Assembly: GCF_006715175.1 (NCBI RefSeq)
Contig: NZ_VFMQ01000001.1
Coordinates: 3,162,001 to 3,226,000 of the forward strand
Direction of reading: 5' to 3'
Length of the DNA: 64,000 bases
DNA from: Curtobacterium citreum
GTDB lineage: Bacteria > Actinomycetota > Actinomycetes > Actinomycetales > Microbacteriaceae
A program made the translations under genes and the position numbers. Positions 25,810-34,138 of the stretch are shown one piece after another. The notes below the pieces were generated by a model, which made no database searches, was not told the DNA's origin, and worked only from the letters and a program-made list of their open reading frames with translations. How positions within the stretch are numbered: the stretch's first letter is position 1; each line of letters begins with the position of its first letter.

Positions 25810-26615
25810 GATCCCCCTCGGTCGTCCTCGGCGAGCAGGTCCACCCCGGTCGGATGCTCGTCGTGGCTGAAGAGCAGTCTGACACCCGCGCGCTCGAGCG
25901 CCAGGAGCCGCTGCGCGGTGTCGCGCTGGGCACCGGCGTCGTGGGCGACGGCCCGGGGCAGGGCACGGATCCGGTCCTCGTGCCCGAGCAGGTCCCGGGA
26001 CCACGCGGCGTCGGCGGCGAGCAGCACCCGGCCGTCGACGAGGGCACCGAGCTGTCCGTCGGTGTGCCCGGGGAGCCGCACGAGCCGGAAGCGCCCGTCG
26101 CCGAACGGGTCGGCGAGCCCGAGTCCGGCCAGCGCAGCGGGCCCCGGGTGGAACGCGGCGTCCGGGACGACCACGAGACGGTCCGCCAGGTCGTCGGGCA
26201 GCAGGCCGCGCAGGACCCCGTCCCGGACCCTCGGCCGCGCGAGCTGGCGGCGGGTCCCCTCGCTGACGAGCACCCGCGCGTGCGGGACCGCCGCGAGGCC
26301 GCCGACGTGGTCCGGGTGCAGGTGCGAGAGCACGACCTCCGTCACGGCAGCGGTGTCGACGACGTCGGCGAGGGTCGCCCCCGCCGGCACCACGGGCGGC
26401 AGGAAGTGTCGGTACAGACGTCCAGCGATCCCGGTCCGCCACGGCAGCGGCGCGTACCCGGTGTCGAACAGCACCTGCCGGTCCCCCGTGCGGAACAGGA
26501 ACACGGTCGCCGGGAACACCCGGCGCTGCCGCGGGGCCCCGCGGAGCAGCTGCCCGACGTCGTGCGTCGTGGACCCGCACGCGTACGCGTGCAGCGACGC
26601 CTCAGCCACGGGCAC
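25806..26615 (-). CDS. MBL-fold metallo-hydrolase
   Basis: A 269-residue metallo-beta-lactamase-fold protein. Metal motif SHLHPDHVGG, later His in LPGHTDGQLG and Asp in LLAADAAW provide a binuclear zinc site, and SHDEHP near the end gives the last ligand. Family members include lactonases and thioesterases. The start at GTG 26615 overlaps the end of the SDR gene; GTG 26609 is an alternative. Between a ketoacyl synthase and an SDR it may hydrolyse a lactone or thioester intermediate. Confidence 0.75.
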   Translation of the reverse strand: MPVAEASLHAYACGSTTHDVGQLLRGAPRQRRVFPATVFLFRTGDRQVLFDTGYAPLPWRTGIAGRLYRHFLPPVVPAGATLADVVDTAAVTEVVLSHLHPDHVGGLAAVPHARVLVSEGTRRQLARPRVRDGVLRGLLPDDLADRLVVVPDAAFHPGPAALAGLGLADPFGDGRFRLVRLPGHTDGQLGALVDGRVLLAADAAWSRDLLGHEDRIRALPRAVAHDAGAQRDTAQRLLALERAGVRLLFSHDEHPTGVDLLAEDDRGGS

Positions 26616-27579
26616 CGGCGTAGCTCGCGAGGGCGTCGTCGAGGGACACCTGCGGCGCGTACCCGAGGACGCTGCGGGCCCGGGTGATGTCGAGTGTCTG
26701 CGAGTGCGTGATCGTGGAGACCGTGTACCGCGTGACCGGCGGCTCGGGGTGGCCGGGCAGCACGGCGCAGACCGCCTCGAGCGCCCCGGCGAGCGCGGCC
26801 ACGGGACGGGCCGGCAGGGACCGGTGGCGGGGGTCGAGCCCGAGTCCGGCGAGCAGCTGGTCGAGCAGGTCGACGAAGGGCCGGGGGTCGCCGTTCGTGA
26901 CGTTGAACGCCAGTCCTGCCGCCTCGGGCACCTCGGCCGCGAGCCGGACGGCGTGCGCGACGTTCTCGACGGCGGTCAGGTCGACGAGCCCGCGACCGCC
27001 GCGCAGCAGGGGTACCCCGGCGCGCTCGTGCACCCGGAGCAGCCGTGGGACGAGCCCGGTGTCGCCGGCGCCGATCACCCCGCGGGGCCGCAGCACCACG
27101 ATCTCCGGCCCGTCGGGGTCGCCGACCGCGGCGCGCAGGAGCGCCTCGGCGTGCAGCTTCGAGCGGATGTAGTGGTTCATCGGGCGGCTCGGGTCGACCT
27201 GGTCCTCGCGGATGGCGAGCCGGTCGCGGGGTGCTGCGTAGATCCCGGGCGACGAGACGTGCACGATCCGCCGCGCCCCGACCCGGCGGGCGTACCGCAG
27301 GACCTGCGCGGTGCCGGTGACGTTGGCGTGCTCGAACTCCGCCCACCGCCCCCACGGCGACGACAGGGCAGCGCAGTGCACGACGACGTCCGCCGGCACT
27401 TCGGCACGACCGAGGTCGTCGAGGTCCCCGACGAACACGTCGCCCTCGGGGAGTGCGTCGGCCAGTCGGCCGGCGGCGGTGACCCGGTAGCCGTGCTCGC
27501 GGAGCGTCCGGACGACGTGCCCGCCGACGAATCCGCTCGCACCGGTGACCAGGACACGTTCCGACGACCCTGGCCCCAT
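26602..27579 (-). CDS. NAD(P)-dependent oxidoreductase, 3-beta-HSD/OleD-like
   Basis: A 325-residue extended SDR: Rossmann motif VLVTGASGFVGGH, catalytic YIRSK (Tyr/Lys) and VTNGDPRPFVDLLDQLL typical of sterol dehydrogenase/OleD-like enzymes. It is visibly related to the OleD in this window but divergent. First gene of the SDR - MBL - ketoacyl synthase operon. A TAGGAT box lies eight bases before ATG 27579, and the divergent glycosyltransferase promoter TAGGCT is about 30 bases away, so the two transcripts start very close together. Confidence 0.75.
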   Translation of the reverse strand: MGPGSSERVLVTGASGFVGGHVVRTLREHGYRVTAAGRLADALPEGDVFVGDLDDLGRAEVPADVVVHCAALSSPWGRWAEFEHANVTGTAQVLRYARRVGARRIVHVSSPGIYAAPRDRLAIREDQVDPSRPMNHYIRSKLHAEALLRAAVGDPDGPEIVVLRPRGVIGAGDTGLVPRLLRVHERAGVPLLRGGRGLVDLTAVENVAHAVRLAAEVPEAAGLAFNVTNGDPRPFVDLLDQLLAGLGLDPRHRSLPARPVAALAGALEAVCAVLPGHPEPPVTRYTVSTITHSQTLDITRARSVLGYAPQVSLDDALASYAGARG

Positions 27580-27636
27580 GCCGACCGATCCTAGGGGCAC
27601 CCGGCGGCCCTGCCACCCGGCCCCTAGGCTCGGCAC

Positions 27637-28860
27637 GTGCGGATCGCCCTGGTCACCGACTACTACCTGCCGACGCTCGGTGGCGTCCAGACGGCGGTGC
27701 GCTCCCTGGCCGAGGCACTCACGACCGCCGGGCACGAGGTCACCGTCTACTGCCCGGACGACCCCGCGGTCCCGCGGCACGAGGGCGCCCACGAGGTCGT
27801 CGGCCTGCCCGTCTCCCGGGTGTTCCGGCCGGACGGCTACCCGTTCGCCTGGCCGCCCCGTCGGGTCCGTGCCGTGCTGCGCCGCGAGCTCGCCGCCCGG
27901 CGCACCGAGGTCGTGCACACCCACTCCGAGATGTTCGCGGCCCTCGCCGGCATCCGCGCCGCGCAGGACCTGGACCTCCCGGTGGTGCACACGATGCACG
28001 GCCGCATCGACGTCTACACGCGCAACGTCCTGCCCGTCCCGGCCGTGACCACCGCGCTGCTCGCGTTCCTGCACCGCACCCAGGTCGACCACCGTGGGAT
28101 CCCCGTCGCCCCGGACCGGCCGTTCACCCGGACGCGCACGGCCCGGCGGATGTGGCGGGTCATGCTCGCGCAGTCCCGGGCGAGCGCGCACGTGGTCGTG
28201 CCGTCGCAACACTTCGCGGACAAGCTCGTGGACCGCGGCGTGCGCACGCCCGTGTCGGTGCTGTCGAACGGCATCGAGCCGACGGTCCTCGACACGATCG
28301 GCCCGGCCCGGGTCCGCACGCGCGCACCCGGCGAGCCGCTGCGGGTGCTGTGGGTCGGTCGGCTGTCGCCGGAGAAGCGCCCGGAGGTCCTCGTCGCGGC
28401 CACCCGTTCGTTCCCCGCGGGCACGGTCGTCGACGTGCTCGGCGACGGTGTCGCGCGCACCGCGGTCGCCCGCGCGGCGTCCGGGACCCCGGTGTCGCTG
28501 CACGGCTCGACCCCGCACGACCGGGTGCTCGCGGCCATGCGCGACGCGCACGTGCTCGTCTCGAGCTCCCTGGACTTCGACAACCAGCCGATGGTGATGC
28601 TCGAGGCGGTCGCGACCGGGCTGCCGGTCGTGCACTGCGACCCCGACCTGGCCGAGGTCGTCCCCGCGGGCGGCGGGTGGACCACCCCCACCCCGGACGC
28701 CGCGGGCATCGCCGCGGTGGTCCGCACGCTGCACGACGAGCCGGAGCGGCTCGAACGGGCGAGTGCCGCGCTCGTCGCGGCGCGTGGCCGCGTCGAGCAG
28801 CGGGTCGACGACCTGGTGGCGGTCTACGAGGCCGTCCTGCGTCCGCGACGCACCACGTGA
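27637..28860 (+). CDS. GT4 family glycosyltransferase (GDP-mannose type)
   Basis: A 407-residue GT-B enzyme. The N-terminus MRIALVTDYYLPTLGGVQTA is the GT4 glycine-rich start; LWVGRLSPEKRPEVLVAA and the C-terminal E-x7-E-like motif MVMLEAVATGLPVV mark the donor site. It resembles actinobacterial mannosyltransferases acting on phosphatidylinositol or glucuronyl-diglyceride lipids. A TAGGCT box ends six bases before the GTG, so the mRNA is probably leaderless. The stop codon is the first base pairs of a 21-bp palindrome. Confidence 0.8.
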   Translation: MRIALVTDYYLPTLGGVQTAVRSLAEALTTAGHEVTVYCPDDPAVPRHEGAHEVVGLPVSRVFRPDGYPFAWPPRRVRAVLRRELAARRTEVVHTHSEMFAALAGIRAAQDLDLPVVHTMHGRIDVYTRNVLPVPAVTTALLAFLHRTQVDHRGIPVAPDRPFTRTRTARRMWRVMLAQSRASAHVVVPSQHFADKLVDRGVRTPVSVLSNGIEPTVLDTIGPARVRTRAPGEPLRVLWVGRLSPEKRPEVLVAATRSFPAGTVVDVLGDGVARTAVARAASGTPVSLHGSTPHDRVLAAMRDAHVLVSSSLDFDNQPMVMLEAVATGLPVVHCDPDLAEVVPAGGGWTTPTPDAAGIAAVVRTLHDEPERLERASAALVAARGRVEQRVDDLVAVYEAVLRPRRTT

Positions 28861-28907
28861 CGGACGGGAGGCACGGTGCCGACCGACACCGTGCCTCCCG
28901 TCCGTCA
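28858..28907. repeat. Perfect 21-bp-stem GGACGGGAGGCACGG palindrome
   Basis: TGACGGACGGGAGGCACGGT begins at 28858 and its 21-base arm pairs perfectly with 28887-28907 around an 8-base loop. The arm begins with the TGA stop of the glycosyltransferase, and the far end is 8 bases from the stop of the convergent dehydrogenase. The clearest member of the family. Confidence 0.9.
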
Positions 28908-28915
28908 CCGCTCAC

Positions 28916-30073
28916 CTACACCGAGGCGGGCGCGCCTTCCAAGGTCGCGGCGAGCGGGTCGAAGTCCTCGGGCAGCGACGCGATCGGCGCGACGGTCGAC
29001 GCGACCGGGACGAACGCGCGGCGCGCGATCGACTCCTCGACGGCGACCATCGTGTCGAGGACGTGGTACCCGACCTCGCCGGTGGCGACGTGCGAGCCGC
29101 CACCGCGGATCGCGCGGGCCATGTCGAGCACACCGAGGCCGCGACCGACCGTCGGCTCCTCGTCCGAGAGCGTCTCCCAGTCCTGCTCGAACGGGAACGA
29201 GACGTCCGTGCCGAGCGGGCGGGCGATGCGGATCGGGTGACCGCCGCCGAACGTGTTCGGGTCCGGCAGGACGATCGTGCCCTCGGTCCCGTTGACCTCG
29301 AAGACGCCGTGCCGGAACAGCGGGGTGTCGAAGGACAGCAGCGACTGCGCGTTCCCGCCCCGCTCGAACGACGTCAGGACCGACACGTGCGTCGGGACCT
29401 CGACCGGGAACTCCTGCCCGGCGTTCGGGCCGACGACCAGCTGCCGGGTCTCCCGCGACCGCGACCCGGTCGCGACGACCGACTCGACCGGGCCGAGCAG
29501 GTGCACGAGCGCGGTGAAGTAGTACGGGCCGATGTCGAAGAGCGGACCGGCGCCCTTCGCGTACAGGAACGACGCGTTCGGGTGGAAGACGTCCGGGCCC
29601 TGCCACTGCATGCTCGTGACGGCGGTGAGCGGGGTGCCGATCGCGCCCGCCTCGATCGCGCGCTTGGCGGTCTGCCAGCCGGTGCCGAGGACGGTGTCGG
29701 GGGCGATGCCGAGGCGGAGGCCGAGCTCGTCGGCGAGGGCGACCAGGCCGGCGGCGCTCTCGCGGTCGACACCGATCGGCTTCTCGCTCCACACGTGCTT
29801 GCCGGCGCGCAGGGCCGCGGTCGAGACCTCGACGTGGGTGGCCGGCAGCGTGAGGTTCACGACGATCTCGACGTCCGGGTCGGCGAGGACGTCCTCGCCG
29901 CTGCCGGACGCGGGGACGCCCCACTTCGCGGCGGACTCGGCGGCGCGAGCCGTGTCGATGTCGCCGATCCGGACGACCTCGACGTCGGGGAACGTCGTGA
30001 GGTTCGTCAGGTACTGCTCGCTGATCATGCCGGCGCCGATGAAGCCGACGCCGACGCGGCCGGTGCGGGTCAG
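28916..30073 (-). CDS. Gfo/Idh/MocA family oxidoreductase, probable CTG start
   Basis: A 385-residue dehydrogenase: NAD-binding GVGFIGAGMISEQYL, then the family motif SEKPIGVD with the catalytic lysine. Members oxidise sugars or inositols, or epimerise sugar acids. The only start that keeps the Rossmann motif is CTG at 30073, which overlaps the upstream stop (CTGA) and has AGGACGAGG seven bases before it; the next ATG would cut inside GAGM. It is the last gene of MFS - isomerase - dehydrogenase, probably for uptake and oxidation of a sugar or cyclitol. Confidence 0.8.
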   Translation of the reverse strand: MTRTGRVGVGFIGAGMISEQYLTNLTTFPDVEVVRIGDIDTARAAESAAKWGVPASGSGEDVLADPDVEIVVNLTLPATHVEVSTAALRAGKHVWSEKPIGVDRESAAGLVALADELGLRLGIAPDTVLGTGWQTAKRAIEAGAIGTPLTAVTSMQWQGPDVFHPNASFLYAKGAGPLFDIGPYYFTALVHLLGPVESVVATGSRSRETRQLVVGPNAGQEFPVEVPTHVSVLTSFERGGNAQSLLSFDTPLFRHGVFEVNGTEGTIVLPDPNTFGGGHPIRIARPLGTDVSFPFEQDWETLSDEEPTVGRGLGVLDMARAIRGGGSHVATGEVGYHVLDTMVAVEESIARRAFVPVASTVAPIASLPEDFDPLAATLEGAPASV

Positions 30074-30912
30074 GCGTGTACCTCGTCCTTGTTCGGGGTG
30101 GCGGCCGCGCTGAGGGTCTCCGTCAGCCACCGGTGGGACTGCGCGACGCCGTCGAAGATCTCCCCGTCGAAGCCGTCGAACTCGATGACCGCGTACTCGA
30201 GCGCGGTCGCAGCTGCCAGGGCCTCGGCGAGCCGGACGTCGCCCTGGCCGGCCGGGGTCTGGTCGGTCGGGACCGACGCGGTCGAGATGCCCTCGCGCAT
30301 CGGGCCGTCCTTCACGTGCACGGCGACGATGCGGTCCCCGAGCTCGGCGACGAAGGCGGGGACGTCGATGCCGGCGGCGGACGCCCAGTACAGGTCGAGC
30401 TCGAGCACGACGCGCGGGTCGAGCAGCTCGGCGAGCACCTGGAGCGCGGGCTTGCCGTCGATGCGCGGACGGAGCTCGTGGTCGTGGTTGTGGTAGCCGA
30501 CGCGCATGCCCTGCGCCGCTGCCTCCTCGGCGGCGGCGTTCAGCCGGGCGGCGACGCGCTCGACGCCCTCGCGGGTCGTCCAGGCGTCCGGACCGACGAA
30601 CGGGTCGATGACGATCTCGATGCCGAGCACCGCCGCCGCGGCGAACGTGTCCGCGTGCGACGGGGCGGTCATCACGGAACCGTCCGGCAGCGGGATGGAC
30701 TCCTCGACCAGGAAGGCGTGGCCGGTCTTCGCGCTGATGCCGTGCGCGTCGAACGCCTGCTTGAGCTGCGGGGCCCGGTCGACGAAGGCGAACGCTTCGA
30801 CGGTGTCGAAGCCGATCGCGGCGAGCCGGGCGACGCCGGCGTCGAGGTCGGGCTCCAGGGCGGCGTTCACCGTGTAGAGCTGCAGGGAGACGGTGGGGAT
30901 CACGGGTGTCAC
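30070..30912 (-). CDS. Sugar phosphate isomerase/epimerase (xylose isomerase-like TIM barrel)
   Basis: A 280-residue TIM-barrel protein of the AP endonuclease 2 family. Landmarks: SLQLYTVNAALEPDLDAGVA, GYHNHDHELRP (metal ligands), VVLELDLYWASAAG and VHVKDG. Related proteins include IolE/IolI and hydroxypyruvate isomerases. The GTG at 30912 overlaps the MFS stop (GTGA); its own stop overlaps the CTG start of the dehydrogenase. Specific substrate unknown. Confidence 0.8.
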   Translation of the reverse strand: MTPVIPTVSLQLYTVNAALEPDLDAGVARLAAIGFDTVEAFAFVDRAPQLKQAFDAHGISAKTGHAFLVEESIPLPDGSVMTAPSHADTFAAAAVLGIEIVIDPFVGPDAWTTREGVERVAARLNAAAEEAAAQGMRVGYHNHDHELRPRIDGKPALQVLAELLDPRVVLELDLYWASAAGIDVPAFVAELGDRIVAVHVKDGPMREGISTASVPTDQTPAGQGDVRLAEALAAATALEYAVIEFDGFDGEIFDGVAQSHRWLTETLSAAATPNKDEVHA

Positions 30913-32279
30913 CGGACCTTCTTGATCGGGAGGATGACGAGTGCGCCGAGGAGCACGGCGACACCGGCACCCCAGAGCATGAGCGTGTAGTTCTGCCCAC
31001 CGCCGATACCGAGCAGGAACAGGCCGACCGCGGGGGCGAGCGACTGGGGCAGGGCGTTGGCGATGTTGATGACGCCGAGGTCCTTGCCCGGGCGCTCCGG
31101 GTCCGGCAGCACGTCGACGACGAGCGCCGTGTCGATCGCGGCGTAGATGCCGAACGCGAAGCCGAGCACGATCTCGGCGAAGTAGAACCCGCCGACGGAG
31201 TCGACGTGGGCGAGGATCACCAGGCCGACCGCGGTCAGCGCAGTGGAGCCCCAGACGAAGACCTTGCGGCGACGGACGCGGTCCGACACCCAGCCCGAGA
31301 CGGCGGCGCTGACGAGGAGGGCGATCGTGTAGAGCAGCACGCCGAAGGCGACGGTCGCGGTGGCCTCCGCCAGGCTCTTGATGCCGAGGTGCTCCTGCAT
31401 GTACAGCACGCGGTACGTCGTGAACATGAACGTGCCGAAGGTGATGAGGAAGCGGCCCCACCAGGCGAGCCCGAAGTCCGGGTGCTTGATCGGGTTCGTC
31501 CAGAACGACGAGATGAGGTTGACCCAGCTGAACGTCTTGATCGCGCGGGTCGGCAGCTCGTCACGGGCGACGAACGCGTAGACGAGGATGACCACGATCG
31601 CGAGCACGCCCGGCGCGATGAAGAGCACCGGCAGGTTCCCGGTCAGGTACACCGCGAGGTACAGGCCCGCGAGGATCGCGATGTTCTGCGCGAGGGCGAT
31701 GACGCTCGACGCCTTGCCGCGCTGGAACTCGGGCACGTTGTCCGCGAAGCTCGCGGTCAGGGTGGCGAGGACCGCGTTCGCGGCGACCTGCGCCAGGACC
31801 CACGCGAAGGTCAGCTGCAGCACGTCCGGCGAGAAGGCGAGCCAGGCGAGGGCGACGACGAAGACGACGACGCCGATGACCATCCACGGCCGGCGACGAC
31901 CCCAGCGGGTCCGGGTGCGGTCGGACAGCGCACCGGCGAGCGGGTTCGCGAGCAGGGCACCGAGGGCACCGAACGGCAGGACCGAGCCGACGATCGTCTC
32001 GGGGCTGGTCGGGTTGAGCACCGTCGCCTTGATCGCCATGCTCACGAACACCGGGGTGAGCAGTGCGGCGAAGAGGCCGAACTGCGCGAGGCTGAGCGCC
32101 CACATGTACCCGGCGCCGACGCGCATGGTGCTGACGGACTGCGTGATGCCCTCGACCGAGAACGCGCGGGACGCGGCTGCGGGGTCGGTGCTCGTCGCCC
32201 CGGCGGCCGCGGTGACCGGCGGGTTGGCGGTTCCGGCGAGCCCGGTCTGGGGCTCTTCCTTCGACGTCGGTGTCGACAT
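30909..32279 (-). CDS. MFS transporter, sugar (GPH-like) type
   Basis: A 456-residue transporter with a polar N-terminal tail of about 50 residues and about 12 membrane helices. The motif GALSDRTRTRWGRRRPWMVIG is characteristic of the glycoside/sugar cation-symporter-like MFS group. ATG 32279 has a textbook GAGGAG site. First gene of the operon, with an AT-rich regulatory region upstream. Probably imports the substrate of the downstream isomerase and dehydrogenase. Confidence 0.8.
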   Translation of the reverse strand: MSTPTSKEEPQTGLAGTANPPVTAAAGATSTDPAAASRAFSVEGITQSVSTMRVGAGYMWALSLAQFGLFAALLTPVFVSMAIKATVLNPTSPETIVGSVLPFGALGALLANPLAGALSDRTRTRWGRRRPWMVIGVVVFVVALAWLAFSPDVLQLTFAWVLAQVAANAVLATLTASFADNVPEFQRGKASSVIALAQNIAILAGLYLAVYLTGNLPVLFIAPGVLAIVVILVYAFVARDELPTRAIKTFSWVNLISSFWTNPIKHPDFGLAWWGRFLITFGTFMFTTYRVLYMQEHLGIKSLAEATATVAFGVLLYTIALLVSAAVSGWVSDRVRRRKVFVWGSTALTAVGLVILAHVDSVGGFYFAEIVLGFAFGIYAAIDTALVVDVLPDPERPGKDLGVINIANALPQSLAPAVGLFLLGIGGGQNYTLMLWGAGVAVLLGALVILPIKKVR

Positions 32280-32320
32280 GACTCCTCCTCGAGTCATCGG
32301 GGGCGCGAGGCCCTCTGAAT

Positions 32321-32380
32321 ACCTAGTGCTGCTAGGTGAAGCAGAAGCTAGCATCGAAAACCTTGCAACGGAAGGATTTT
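32321..32380 (-). promoter_or_regulatory. Promoter/operator region of the sugar MFS operon
   Basis: An AT-rich patch with two inverted repeats: ACCTAG...CTAGGT (32321-32337, 5-base spacer), and AAAACCTTGCAACGGAAGGA TTTT-type symmetry at 32357-32380, whose TTGCAACG core resembles LacI-family operators. On the minus strand TTCCGT and TAGCTT are about 17 bases apart and could be -35 and -10. No regulator gene is adjacent. Confidence 0.45.
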
Positions 32381-32418
32381 GTCGTCACACGTCCCGGCAG
32401 ACCGCGGAACGCAATGAT

Positions 32419-32458
32419 GGCGGTTCCTCACAGCGGGATGTCACTGCGAGGAACCGCC
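32419..32458 (-). terminator. Hairpin after arr
   Basis: GGCGGTTCCTC (32419-32429) pairs perfectly with GAGGAACCGCC (32448-32458), 11 bp, 18-base loop. It lies about 40 bases after the arr stop codon on the minus strand and upstream of the MFS promoter. Confidence 0.65.
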
Positions 32459-32495
32459 CACGTTGCGTCGTGCGAGGAGGAGGGTCCGGGGTGCC

Positions 32496-32936
32496 TCAGT
32501 TGCGGATGACGGCGGCGGGGTCGTCGCGCATCCGCAGGAGTCGAGTGCACCAGAGCGCGCGGGCCTCGAGTGTCAGGGGCGTCCAGTCGTGGACCTCGCG
32601 GAGGACCCGAAGTGGCTCGGTCGAGCGGTAGGAGCGGGTCGGGTTGCCGGGGAACTTCTGGTCGGTCACGTTCGGGTCGTCCTCGAGCGATCCGAGGGGC
32701 TCGACCTCGTAGACGTGGGGAGCGACGGTCGACGCGTCGCCGCCGGCGATCTCCACCAGGAGCACGGCGACCTCGGCTGCGAGCCCGGCACCGTCCCGCA
32801 GCGCCGTGCAGTACACGTGCCGCATCACCACCTCGGGCCGGTGGTTCGACGGGCGTCCGGGCACGAGCAGGTCTCCCAGGCGGAGTTCCGCCCGGGAGCC
32901 GTGGAAGAAGGGGCCGGCCTCGTCCGCAGCGGTCAC
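32496..32936 (-). CDS. arr: NAD+-rifampin ADP-ribosyltransferase
   Basis: A 146-residue protein with the whole Arr pattern: GPFFHGSRAELRLGDLL at the N-terminus (His), SNHRPEVVMRHVYCTAL (Tyr) and EDDPNVTDQKFPGNPTRSYR with the acidic catalytic region. Arr transfers ADP-ribose from NAD to the C23 hydroxyl of rifamycins, inactivating them; chromosomal copies are common in actinobacteria. TACGCT ends six bases before the GTG, predicting a leaderless mRNA. Divergent from the toxin-antitoxin pair. Confidence is high on family; activity against rifampin is inferred. Confidence 0.85.
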   Translation of the reverse strand: MTAADEAGPFFHGSRAELRLGDLLVPGRPSNHRPEVVMRHVYCTALRDGAGLAAEVAVLLVEIAGGDASTVAPHVYEVEPLGSLEDDPNVTDQKFPGNPTRSYRSTEPLRVLREVHDWTPLTLEARALWCTRLLRMRDDPAAVIRN

Positions 32937-32959
32937 GGCGGCAGCGTACAGCGCCGAGG

Positions 32960-32979
32960 TAGGGTGTTTGCATGCAAAC
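32960..32979 (+). promoter_or_regulatory. Leaderless promoter and palindromic operator of the toxin-antitoxin operon
   Basis: TAGGGT at 32960-32965 is followed by a perfect 14-bp palindrome GTTTGCATGCAAAC (32966-32979), which contains the ATG start (32972) of the antitoxin gene. Transcription would begin at the start codon and the palindrome would be an ideal autorepressor site. Confidence 0.6.
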
Positions 32980-33646
32980 GTCGATCGACGATGTCGCGCA
33001 CACGACGCCCATCTACTCGTTGACCGAGGCCGCGCAGATCGTCCGGGCGCCGTCCACGTCGTTCGCCCGTTGGTCCCACGGGCACCGTTTCCGCCAGCGA
33101 GCGGCTGATGCGTGGGGGTGGAGCGAGCCGATCCTCACCGGAGTCAGCGACGGCCGGGGGTACACCGTCCCGTTCAACGCCCTCGCCGAGGGCTACATCG
33201 TCGAGACGTTCCGCCGAGCCGGACTCCCGATGGCGCGCATCCGGCCCGCCATCGATGCTCTCCGGAAGGAGATCGGCGTTGAGTACGCACTCCTGAGCGA
33301 GCGGCTCCGGACCGACGGCGCGGAGATCCTGATCGAGAACGGGGACCGGGAGCTCGTCGTCGTGCGGAACGGTCAGGGTGTCTTCCGCGACGTCGTCGCC
33401 GAGTTCCTGCAGACCATCTCCTACCGTGACGGGTTCGTGGACTTCCTCCGCTTGCCCGCCTACGAGCGGGCGGAGGTCGTCGTGGACCCGCGTCGCAACT
33501 CCGGCCGACCGACGATCGCTCGCATCGGTGTCAGCGTGGAGGACGTCGTCAGCCGGGTCCGAGCAGGGGAACGGATGCGCGACGTGGCCTCGGACTTCTC
33601 GCTGGAGGACGACGAGCTGCGGTCGATCCTGGTGCAAGCCGCTTGA
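32972..33646 (+). CDS. VapB45-like antitoxin (DUF433, MerR-like N-terminus)
   Basis: A 224-residue protein whose N-terminal part (YSLTEAAQIVRAPSTSFARW) looks like a winged-helix DNA-binding segment and whose C-terminus (ARIGVSVEDVVSRVRAGERM, then VASDFSLEDDELRSIL) is a DUF433 domain. This layout matches the VapB45 antitoxin of Mycobacterium tuberculosis. The next gene is a PIN-like toxin overlapping or abutting it. It likely binds the toxin and represses its own promoter. Confidence 0.75.
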   Translation: MQTSIDDVAHTTPIYSLTEAAQIVRAPSTSFARWSHGHRFRQRAADAWGWSEPILTGVSDGRGYTVPFNALAEGYIVETFRRAGLPMARIRPAIDALRKEIGVEYALLSERLRTDGAEILIENGDRELVVVRNGQGVFRDVVAEFLQTISYRDGFVDFLRLPAYERAEVVVDPRRNSGRPTIARIGVSVEDVVSRVRAGERMRDVASDFSLEDDELRSILVQAA

Positions 33647-33648
33647 CC

Positions 33649-34053
33649 GTGACACCCGCACGGTTCCTGCTCGACCGCTCCGTGGGTGGCCGGATCCTGG
33701 TCGCACGTCTCCGCGCAGCCGGGTGGGACGCCCGGACCCTGGCTGAGGAGTACGGGGACCGTCGCGCGCAGGCGATGCCGGACGAGGAGTGGATCGCCGA
33801 AGGCACCCGCTCGGGGTTCCTCCTGCTCGCGAAGGACCACCGGGTCGCGAGCCGGCCGCTCGAGGCCCGTGCCATCTACATGCACGAGGCCCGGATCATC
33901 GCCTTCGTGCGGGGCGAGCTGACCGGCGAGGCCATGGGAGATCTCTGTCTCCGGCACGAACGCTCGATCCACCGGTTGGGCTCGGTCGCTCCACCCTTCG
34001 TGATGGCGCTCGGAGAGCAGGGGCTCCGCCGCAAACGTCTCAACTACCCGTGA
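33649..34053 (+). CDS. VapC45-like PIN-like toxin (DUF5615 type)
   Basis: A 134-residue protein starting MTPARFLLDRSVGGRILV, with DEEWIAEGTRSGFLLLAKDH and RHERSIHRLG. The first Asp, the acidic DEE and the LAKD Asp fit the PIN-like/Mut7-C (DUF5615) nuclease core, as in VapC45-type toxins. A TTG at 33643 overlaps the antitoxin stop (TTGA) and is an alternative start two codons earlier. Probably an RNase neutralised by the upstream protein. Confidence 0.7.
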   Translation: MTPARFLLDRSVGGRILVARLRAAGWDARTLAEEYGDRRAQAMPDEEWIAEGTRSGFLLLAKDHRVASRPLEARAIYMHEARIIAFVRGELTGEAMGDLCLRHERSIHRLGSVAPPFVMALGEQGLRRKRLNYP

Positions 34054-34138
34054 TCCTCGCGTGGAACACCGCGGAGCACCGCGCGGTTGGCTCGACGGGT
34101 GGCCGAACGCCGGCCGCCCGCAGACGAAAGGTGCACCC

